DNA from: Antedon mediterranea
Taxonomy: Eukaryota > Echinodermata > Crinoidea > Comatulida > Antedonidae
Direction: 5' to 3'
NCBI RefSeq assembly: GCF_964355755.1
Contig: NC_092674.1
Span: 8,997,001-9,061,000 of the forward strand
DNA length: 64,000 nucleotides
The position numbers and the translations under genes were made by a program. The notes below the pieces were generated by a model. It had not been told where the DNA came from. It saw only the letters and a program-made list of their open reading frames with translations, and searched no databases. Positions 30,301-42,300 of this stretch are shown here, one piece after another. Positions within the stretch are counted from its first letter, which is position 1, and each line of letters begins with the position of its first letter.

Positions 30301-33300
30301 TTCTGTATCAATAACAAAAATTAATAAAATAAAAAACATAATTATAACAAAATATTCCTTATAAACAAAATATTCCTTATAATATATACAGTAGAAGAAC
30401 TCCTTTGGAACACCCCTATTTAGTGAAAACTTTTCTATGAAATATGAACAAAAGCCAATATGTTTTAACACTACTGCCAATCTTTAATCTGGTGTCCTAA
30501 TAATAGGGTTAACTGTAGGCCTATTGTAGTTTGTTTTTACTTACTAAAAATGATTGATTCTGGTCTAATTCTTGGACTTAATCCTGCTAGCACTGGTGGA
30601 GATGCGACACCCTTCTTTCTATGGTAAATTGGCTCACCACTAGTGCTTGGTTTGCGTACTGTTAATGTAAATATACAAGAATATTAATCATTATATAATA
30701 AGTCTTGTGGGGAAGGGGAGGGTTAAAATGGCATTTGTGAAATATAAATTGAAATATTGTTGTTACAGTGCATATTAAATGATTACCTCTTTCGCGTCTG
30801 CTTTCATCAGTTATATTAAGCTCTGTGTTGCTACTATGTGGTGAATCCTTCTCATCTGGTAACGGTGACACAGCAAAACTGATTCTCTTGTCAACAACGC
30901 TGCCTGAATATGACAGCCAGATAATTAATGCATGGATATCAAACAATTATATAAGAACATTTACTATGTCTATATTTTGGAAAACTTATTTATGTAATGC
31001 AATGTGTGCTGTATTCAATAGACCTGTAAATTATTTAACTGTCTATGTATATGTAATTTATATATAATTCAACCATTTTTTATGACATTAATGTTCGAAT
31101 GGATCTGTTAATTACGTGGCTGTCTAATTGTATCTCACTTTTTACAACATTAAATTTTACGTAATTCTGAGTAGTCACTAAAATGAAATACTCATGGAAG
31201 AAAAAGTGAAAATTAAACTTCATATAGTGCATAATTCTTAGTTAACTGTATTTAGAAAATTTGAGGTTCATTGCCTGTGGCTCTTTTTAAATTTGTTAAC
31301 TATATCATGGCTTACTTTTTGAAAGATTGGCTTATAAGCAGAATGCTGTGTATAATGTTCATTATTATTGATTGTTTATACAAAACTTCTCTCGTACAAA
31401 TAGGTTTCATAACAGCTTTTATTCAGCTGCCATTTAGGCACTAAATGCTTGTCAGTATACCGTACAAGACTGATGTGACACTTTGTAATTGTGTTTGTTA
31501 GTTTTTCATTTATCTGTTTTTGTATATCTCAGAGCAAACATAATTTCATTTATATGTATATTTTATATGCAGATGACAATAAATGGAGATAATGTTTCAC
31601 TGATGAATGAATACATTTTGTAAATATAAAACTGTGAATAAAATAATCATCTTGAATTTTAAACTTGTTAATAACAATCAAATTGCTTTCAGGACACGTA
31701 TCGGTTCCAGTTGTTAGTGTGTGTGTTTAAGGATAGGATTCTACTAACTGCAAAGTGTGTTGATGTGAGAAAATTAATAACTTCAAAATATATAAATAAT
31801 TTTGTGAGATTAAATTACTATTAGTTTAGTATGTGCTTAATGTTAGAAGATTTACGAAACATTAGTATATATCAATTAATATAAATTCCAAAAATATTAA
31901 CGATGTTACAATATTTAATGTTAATTGACAAATATTATGGCTATTAAAAAAGTTTATAAATTCACTCAAATATTTGTATAGACAAATATTTTAAAACAAA
32001 GTTTTTGCTTTGAGCAAACTTTAAAAAACGTTCAATCTCAATGAACATGCCTTAGCAATTGGCTGGCAACAATTTTCCATTCAATGGGGGAAAAATGCAA
32101 AAAAAGGATTTTGGTCAAAAGAGGAAAGATAGATGCATGCATAATTAATGTAGATAAAAAATGTAAATTTACCGTAATGACATTCAAAGATCGAGCAGGC
32201 ATCAGAACGTGTAGTGATAGGGGGAATTGTGGGAAATGATACAATCAAGCAACAGATAAAGCTTCCAAATATTGTACAATCTTAATTTTGTTGAATAATT
32301 TTGATATAATACATATATTCTGTTCCAATTTGATAATTTGGGATTTTAATATATTCATTGTAAAACTTTCTGCTTGTAATGTGATATTTTTCACTTGATA
32401 AATAAATAAAAAAGGGTTAAATTATATATCTTTAAATATTAATAAAAAAAATACATACAAATTTAAAAAAAAGATTCCTACATTTAATTTAAATGTGGAA
32501 TTTGTTATATTAAAGATTTAGCCGATTCTTTGTACTGTATCTATAAATTGCCCAGTAACAATTCTATAATACAGTGTAACATATGTATCATATATGATGC
32601 ATGTATCATAGACCATAAGCAGAACTATAACCATAATCATAAAATTGTTGTAATTTTGCTCTTCCCTGAATACAGCCAGCACATGTGATACATGTGATAC
32701 ACGTATTACAGAATATGCCTATTACAGTACAAATAATCGCGTGAAACGTTAGAAACATGCAAAAATAGATTAAAACTACTAACCCAAAAAAGGAGCTAAA
32801 ATAAATAAAACTTTCAGAATTTTAAAATTTTTTAGTACAGAAAAGTGACAATTCAGATTCTTTAAATAATTACATAATAACAATTTTGACTTCTCTTTAT
32901 ATACATTTTTATCACATTTTTAAATGAATTTGCAAAAAATAATTATTCTTAAAAAAATTAAGATTTAATAAAAAGTAATCATTATAGGCAATTGAATAAT
33001 AGAATTAATAATAATAGAATAATTTTTGTATGCAACAGGCATCTGGCCTGTGTATAATTAAAATGTTTATTCTTAATTAATTTAAAAGGGTCCGAAAGTG
33101 CACGAACCTGTAAAGCTATCTACCGGGTGAACTAAACTGCGCGGTGGGTGCACAGGGGGGCTGGGTGTTGCACTGGAACCGGTATTTTTACGTTGTCCAT
33201 AAGACACAGGCGGAACATCCAGAAACTCGCTATTGCGATTATTAACACCGAACCCACCTCGACTGGCCTTGCGTACTTTTGGCAAATACTGGTATGTATC

Positions 33301-36300
33301 ACGAAAAAAGGCCGAGATCTCCATAAGGAGCTGACAAGCTACCATTTTCAGGGAATGTGGACAAGCTGATCCTTGCGGATTAACTGTAGCTGTAGAAGAT
33401 AATTAAATAAATAAAGTCAACATGGCTAGGAAAAAGAACGATAAACACTATTCAAAATTCTTCCAACACAATGACTATCTTTTCGTTTATGTTTTTAACA
33501 GTTTGTAGTTTTGTTTGAGAGGCTACAAATGTTCCACAACTAAATAGCACTGTAGGAAAAAAGAGTTTTTGATAACATGCTTGGCCTTACCTTCGTCAAG
33601 AAAATCCTCATCATCATCATCTTTTCGTAATTTCTTTTGTTCGGCTTCCATACGTATTCTACCAACAACACTGATCACCGCACCGCTTTCTTTTCTCTCA
33701 ATCTCATCAAGCCTGGAGCCAATTGCCTGTTTATTACAAAGATTGTATTAATTACTAGTTTTTATATAATAACAATTACATAAAGGTGACTGTTTGATGA
33801 AACTATTTTTATATGAAATATATCGGAAATATTATTATAAAGAAAGTTGAAAAGAAGACACAGCATCTACGGTCCAGATATTATTGTGTGATGCTCAAGC
33901 TATGTTAGCACACCATACATAGATACATACATAGAGGTATTAGCTTATTACATTTTAATCATATCTATAAATCTTTCAGACTTACCTCGCCCCACAAATA
34001 AAACATCTTCGCTGTATTCCTCTGTACAGAACTAGCAGCAGTACGCCTTGATCCCCCAAGAAGTGAACGGCCTGTAAAGACCCCACTCTGTGCCCTAGGT
34101 CTGGTCACTTTTACCCCCTTCACCCATTCTGGCCATTCTCCTTTGTTGCATGAATGAACAAATCGACAACACTCCAAAAACAAGGCTGCCCGAGCAACAA
34201 CTGGGGCATTCTGCAAAGATTATTTAAATGAGTGAAGAATTTCCTAATGTCCTCACAATGACATAACTAGTTCCTAAAGTAGCTCCAAATTCGAAGCTTC
34301 ACTGAAAAAGCACATTATACAGTGAGTTAAACACATTAAATAAAGTATATGTATCAAAGTCATTTAGACTGTTACCAGATCAAGAGCTGCTGCCAGGAAT
34401 TCCGGATCTGGAACTGATCCTGGATAGCAGCATCCCATCAGGAAAGCAAGCCTCTTCATTCCTGCTGTTATCACCATCTTATCAACTGGTTTACGTTCTT
34501 TTTCTATAGTTGTGTTTCCTGGATCCGAGTTCTCGTCTATAGATTTTGGTGTATCAGACCCTAGAAAAGAAAGATTATTTTTGTCATTAATTTATTGAAA
34601 AAGATGGTAGAATAGTAGGTCTATAAATACTACACAGACTATAAATGCTGATCAATCTTTAAAATGTTACTAGGGTTTCAAGTTAGTCTAAAAATATTTT
34701 AGGAGTAAAATTCTGCTCTAACCATCTTCTCCTTTGCCATCGTCTTTTTTCTTGTTTTTGCGAAATTTTGAAAAGAAGTGAGGTTCTTCTTTCTTGTTTC
34801 TGGTGAACTCAAACCTTGATCCTTCCTGAAATAAAAAACTTAACATAGGTAAGGTCACATTCACCGTTGATCATGCTTTCCTGATCATGATCAAGTCAGT
34901 AATTTATTTGAATTTATCATGCTCAACTTAATCACCTAATAAGAAAGATGAGAAGACACTGTAGAATTCAACCAACTTTTAATTTAATATTTCATCATCA
35001 AACTTATTGCAATAGATTTCATGCAAAAAAAAAGACACCCAATTTAGCAAAAATAGACCATAATATATATTCAAGTGAAAGGGTTCTCTATCATACTAAA
35101 CTAATGGTAATTAACTCCCAATATTTTATATGAATGTGCCAATATGTTACCTATCAAATTAATTAATTTAAGGGTCTCCATTCTTTCCAGTATTATTTTT
35201 TTGACCACAAGAATACATATCTAGCAGCATGAGGAATACCCCTGAAGAATCAGTTACAAGAAACGGGCAGTGTGAGCTAGATCCTGTTCGGACGAAACAA
35301 ATTTACATGTGTAATGGTCGCGTGTGGTGTAAATTTTGAGATAAACTTGCTGTTTCAAAAATCCACCTCATGAGGTGGATTTTTCAATTACTCCTTAAAC
35401 CGCAAGCTGATTAACTGCAAGATAAGGACCAATTTGACCTTAATAGTGTAAATAGATGCATGGAATATGACCTGCATTTACATGTGTAAATTGTTCATCG
35501 TCCGAACGATCACTGATTACCCATCGTCTAGTCTACCTTTTTGGTTCTTTCTTCTGAGCCATCATGATCATCTGGACTGAGAAGATGTGTCTTTTTCTTC
35601 CAGGTTGTCACAACTTGAGCTAGAAATAACAAACAAAAGAGACTAATAATAATAATATGACAAAATAATAATATGATAAATAAATACAACAAATGTAGAT
35701 TAAAAGTAGTAGTTGATTGTCTTTCTGTCTAAATCTACAAACCAAAAAAGAAAGCATTTAAATTACTATTTTCTCACTTATTGATTTTAATTATCAGAGT
35801 AACTAATATTGTTGGCAGAATGTTTGACCTCGTTTTTTCCCATTGGAACATCACGCTTGTGATTTTCATAACAAAGTGACTACACTGATAGAGTGATAAA
35901 TAGCATATAATTGTTTAATTCTATTAAAATTGCACAGTACAGTATTAAACATTTAAATACCAATGTCATGAGATGTGGTTGATAAGCAAAACTTAACAAA
36001 ACTTAAAAACAATAATTGCTTTCAATTGTATGCAACGCAACAGAGATTGATCTTAGTTAAAACATATAAATATAGGTAAGAGAATATCAATAAAAAAATT
36101 AAAATGAATAGTATTTTATTTAAAATACATTTCATATAAATAAATATAAAAAATAATGGTAGAATATTGGAATAGCACCTAAAGCATTAACTTGTGAAAA
36201 AGAGTAAAACCTCTACTATGTTAACAAAATTTGAAATATCAACTATAGACTAAAAAGAATTGAATATTTTTGTCATAAAAGTGAGTTAGGAAATTACATA

Positions 36301-39300
36301 AGAACAACAAATTAAATAGAAAAAAATTAAAATTATAATTAAATGTAATATTGCTAAATTCAGAACATTAAAGATGATTATATTGTCCCCTGAAAAAAAT
36401 TGTTTGTTGAAATATGCCATTTTAATATCATATAATAGATATTTACTTTGCCAAAAATAAAAACAACTAAATAATTGATAAAATATGAAAGAAACAAATA
36501 ATCAACCTGAATCCCATTGTCTGGAAGTCAAGTTATTATTTATATGAAATGAAATAATTATTTTTCTTAAATTTTACATAATAGTAATTGTAATTAATAT
36601 AAATGGCCAACTCAAATTTTGATTTTATTTATTGTTATTTTTCAAGTTTTGGTGGACAGTACATCTTTAAAAGAAAAAAATGTTTAATATCTAACATCTA
36701 TTTTTAGTTCAAAGAAAAGAATTACCAAAAAATGTAATCAATTAATAAAAAGTGAACACAAGTAGTAAAAAAAATATTAAAATATAAGACATATTAAAGT
36801 TAATATTTAGAAAACAGCCAAAAAACTATTTTTTTATATTAAGACTGAAGTTTAATATATATATTTAAAAGAGAAGACGAATATAGGAAAGTGGGTGCAT
36901 TGTACCAGTAATACTAACTATTGGTTCAACATGGTTTCACACATGTTCCATTTTGTTAAATAATGGAAAGATGTTTAAAGAATTTGTTATCAGAAACGGA
37001 ACCAGTGTGAATGAAACGTTAAAACCCTGGAAGCAAAAGTAAAGAGATGATGACAAAATGTAGAAATCAATAAATGTTAATTATCAATTATTAATTGTAG
37101 AACTTTGCCAAAGCTTATCTTGAAAGACAACATTTTTACTACATTAAAATAATGTGATATACACCAAGAAGAAAAGCATTATAAATTTCAGAAAAAATAC
37201 CACAAATTAGTTTAAGATATAATTGGTGGGAATTATTTTGGATTTGATTATTAAGGGCAGTAAAGGTACAATAGGCATGTTAATGATAGAATTAATTTTC
37301 ATCAAACTTCATCCTATAGGCTGTTTACTTTTTAGTTAATTACAATGATGATAATCTGATTGATGGAAATCTGAAAAATGTGAATGATGATAATAGCGAT
37401 TGTAATGAGAATACTATAGTAACAATGATTAAAGATGATTCAGTTACAGTAGGTCATGTATTGATTTTTAATATGAGCTATTAACAATGGCAGAGGACAA
37501 AAATGCTATATTAAATATGAATGATAATGATTGAATTACATTACAAATTAATGACAGTACTGATAATAATTATGATAATGATGATTGTGTAACTATTTCT
37601 TCCCATAGAAGCACACAGGGAAAATAAAAGCAAGTATGTGAAGGAGAATTTGGCAACAAACAAATTCTCCCTATAATTAGAAAGGGTATATTATACTCAT
37701 TGTGATGGTGAGCATGATGAAGATGATGATGATGATGATGATGATGACAAATAAAGATGATATATGATGATGATTATGATGATAAAATGAAGAATGAGAC
37801 TCTTGATGAAAATGATGACGATACAATACTGATATTGACTATTATTGTCTGGTAATAACAATGATTGGCGGTAATTATATTTACATTTTATACTGAATTA
37901 TTATGATATGGTAAATGGCAAAACATAAGCCCTCACAAATGCACATTTAGAATTTCACCTTTCTTTATTATTTCATTTGCAAATATATACATCATGAATT
38001 TGAACCTGCCAGCACGACTCACCTTTTTTCTCTTTTGGAAATTCATGTTATCACCCTTGACAGAAATTACATTATGACAATGAGAATGATGTTGACAAAT
38101 ATTATGTTATATTAACACATATTATTATGTAAATCAAAGATATTAAAAAATTTCAAAATTCAAGAAATATTACACTAATATTTCTCAATTTTGTATATAT
38201 TTATTCACAGCACACAAACTTTCAATAAAGATAAATTAAGTAATACTATTATTTAAAATCATCAAAAGTTGTGTTCAAAAGAGTAACCTTTGATGTGATA
38301 GTTTTAATGTAAAATTCAAATTATATTTTCGTTGAGTCAATTTAAAAAAAAAATAATTTGTGATAACTAGACTATAAGATGATTCAAATAGTTTATATGG
38401 ATAGTTTCACATAAAAAATGAAGGAAAAAGAAATGAAGTTAGGTGGTTAGGAAGTGCAAATGATGTCAAAGGTCAAATACAAATACTCTGTGATACGTGA
38501 CTATACCTGTATCCGTGACTGGAGCCATATTTGCTTTTTTTCCTGCAAGAAAACATGTTCATATAACGGAAAAAACTAAAGGTTATACATGCTGGGAGGA
38601 ATTGAATAAAATTCAAATTATATTGTCTACCATAAATGATCAAACCATTTCCATAACATTGTTTAAATTTCTATGTTAGAAAAAATGACAGTAAAACACC
38701 TTATCTGTACGAAGCTGCAGTGCTTATTTCACTGAACTTTATCTGAAACAATGTAAAAGGTTTCCATGGTGCCCTAAAGCGGTTTGTTATTCAACTACGG
38801 CACTTATTCAACTTTGGTCCTTATTTGGCTGTGGCACTGATTCAACTGTGGCACTGATTCAACTGTGGCACTTATTTAACTGTGGCACTTATTTTGACTG
38901 TGGCATTTATTCAACAGTGCCACTTATTCAACTGTGGCACTTACTCAACTTTGGCACTTGAACTTTAACCCAGTTTGATGTGGCACTTATTCGACTGTGG
39001 CACTTATTCAACTGTGGCTCTCATTCGAATGTCACACTTATTCAACTATGGCTCTTATTCGACTATGACACTTATTCAACTGCAGCACTTATTCAACTGC
39101 AGCACTTATTCAACTGTGGCACTTATTTAACTGCGGCAGTTACTCGACTGCTGCACTTATTACTGATTACTTTATAACTTCAGTAACGAACGACCATGCT
39201 ATAAATGTTTTGATCATTTACAGTATTCAGGGATGGATCATATTCAAAATACTAACAAAAAACAATCAAGGATAAACTATTTATTATCAGTCATGAGGAC

Positions 39301-42300
39301 AAATTTTTGGTGCATCGATGATGTGAAATATTGTTACAGAACCTGCCATGATGAAACTTTTGTAAAAGGATTGTGCTGATGAAGTGCTATAGTAAAAATG
39401 TTGGTTGAAAATGACAAAAAATAATGTTTGTTATTTTTATCAAAACATTTTTTTTTTTGCTGTGCATGTTATTTAAACTAATTAAGTTTTTATGCACGAC
39501 CAAACATTTTCCATCTTGTTTTTCCAAAACAAGAAGATACAATTGTTCTTCTTTTACTGTTAAGAGAATCTGCCCTGGGATGGGTATCTCATTATACTAC
39601 CCAACAATTGTATTTGAGTATGTACATGGTTCTGTAAAGAAATCTACTAATAAGAGTTAGTTAATGTTCAAACGATGCTTTTTCAGTTCCGTTGTTACTG
39701 TGTATTTTAGTAAAATTTATAACTTGAAGTTGCAAATTATATAAGCTTGTGTATAATATATATTATATATTTTTTCTTAACTTATCTTTATTCATAAAGA
39801 AATCTGAAAGCACAGACACCTGTTCAAGAATAGCATGATTTAATTTGCAATTATTGAGTGGTACCTTTGTTAAAATTCAAACAACTTACCAAATTGAAAA
39901 ACACTGAACTTGGGCTTGGAATTAGACTGGCTGTCATCCTCCTGACCTGCAGATCCTTTGAACTTCCTACGAAAAATATTCTGTCTTAGTTCGGTTCTTG
40001 GACTAGCATCTCCATCACCCATCTTGGCGAAGTTGTAAAGACTCCTTTCAGATCCAGAGCGTGATGAAACATTTAAACTGGAAGAAAATGTTTTAACAAC
40101 TCAAACCTGTCTCTCGCCTCTTTTTATTGTAATACAATAAAAATAAAATGTATGAGAAAAATATAAAGTGAAAAAGGAGAGAGAGAGAGAGAGATTGCAC
40201 TTTAACATTTCATTACATTTCTTTAGCATCAAGTAGTTCAACTCTTATGGCTAAAGATAATGAATAGCCTAGAGATAGCCTTGTGTGTCGGACATCAGCA
40301 TCTTCTATAGTAAACAATATATATTGTTATACAACATATCCAAAATAGAAATTTCACCTTATTGGGAGAGAAAGGAGACCACTGCAAATATCGGAAAACC
40401 CTTGTGATTATTAGAAAACTTAGGAAGTCTGTGAGTTACTAGGAATATGAACTAGTAGATAAAAAGAACACAATTGGATACTACAAATCATTATTATATT
40501 ATATCATTTTAGCCTGCACTGTCATATCAATTGATACTTGGCCTCTATTTTACATTTTTGATATTTAAAGCTACTCCCTTACTCGTCTTTTTTGTCTGCA
40601 AACTGGTCTTTGGATTGTTCTCCTTTCCCTGATGAATCTATAAGTCCACTGAAAGCAACACGTCTGAAAACACCACCATGAGCCTCTTTGATATAGTTCA
40701 GCATCTGACGCACTTCACAGTAAAGAGACTGAAAATATACATAAAATTCAAGAATAGTTTTGAATTAATTTTAAAAATACATTATTACCACCAACCAAAT
40801 ATATTATTACCACCAACAATGGTAAAAAAAAGTGTTATTATAATAGTGTCTAGCGCCCTCACTATAGTTGCTAACTTCAGGTACAATACTTTATGCTTAT
40901 TATTACAGTGGAATATTAAAATTATGTAAATTAGTATTACCTAAGTATGCTTAACTAAATGGTTAGGAACGCATGACTACATTTAACATTTTTGTTTTGT
41001 AAAATGTAATAAGTTTTTGTAATGTATTCAGGCCTCATTCATCTGTAAAACCAACATAATATTTTCAGAAAACAACTGTTTAGAGCAGCAGGCTTATCAA
41101 AGCGTCTTTGAGCATGTTTATTCATGAAAGAACACTATAAAAATGTGGTATATTACAGAACAACAACCAACCAAAAACTATTTTATGTTTAAATTAATGA
41201 GTAAGAGTCTAGGTCAACCAAATTTTTTGGTTGATTTTATTTTATATTTTTTGTACAAAAAACTTGTGCCAAAAAAGCTGCTGTTCAGAATTAATGACAG
41301 TTAATATAGTAAATGTATTTGTGGAAAACCTGTGTTTATACAATTCACCAACATATTTTGTTGGGTAACCACACTGTTTATCACAGCGCCTGCTTGATAA
41401 AAAACTAAAATTATATAATGTTGTTGCAGTAAATAAAGTAGTTACTGCAGTAACTACAATAGAGTTGTTTTGACACGATCCCTTATAAGTCTATAATAAA
41501 GACTGTCTGATTATGAATCGCTATCATTGGACAATTACTTCAATAAGTTATCAACGCAACAAAATTACAATTGTTCACATCATTAACTCATCACATCACA
41601 ATTCTTATTCTAGTAATTGTCTCAAATAAAAAAGGTGTTATAACACTGATGACAAATGGTGTCAATTTTTAAGCTTATTGTCGCATAGGTGATTAATGGG
41701 AAATAAACTGTCAATACATATTCATATAAAAGGTATCTTAGTTGTCAATATAGCTTTTTACCAAAGACAGAAAATAATTCATTAAATACTGGTTTTTTTT
41801 TCATCAATAGAAGCATTCCATCCTGTTTTTTATATTTCTATTTAATATATATAATGGTGTTGTCCGAAACCTCTGCTAATTTTTCTGGCTGTTTTACTTT
41901 TTTGGGCTTATTTTATGTTGTATCTTCATTGAGATCCAGCCACTGATACCCACAGCATTGTCATTATTTTCAGTAATTTGTCTTTAGATTGATATAATTT
42001 GTAACAGTGTCTACTTGTATAAGCTAGGCTTCTGAGATTCTCCCTGTCCATTCTTTTTTTTTCTCTTTGCTTATTTATGTATGAAGAAAGAAACCCAAAT
42101 ATTACATGAAAAATTAAATATTTTAAGTTCTAATTCATGATTAAAAAAAAACCAATTTCTCTGAAAAATCTGAGAAGCAACAATCTGAATTTGGTTTAAG
42201 ACACATAAATTAAACTGGTATTCCAAAAAACCATAGTAGACCTAATTGATATTTCCTTTTCAAGCTAGAAAAAAGAGAGAAAAATTATAAAAAAAATATA

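Noticed and set aside
30034-30480. 148-codon ORF as a single exon
   Set aside because: Only 30133-30302 is bounded by splice sites and matches UNC80; the ends are hydrophobic AT-rich intron translation.
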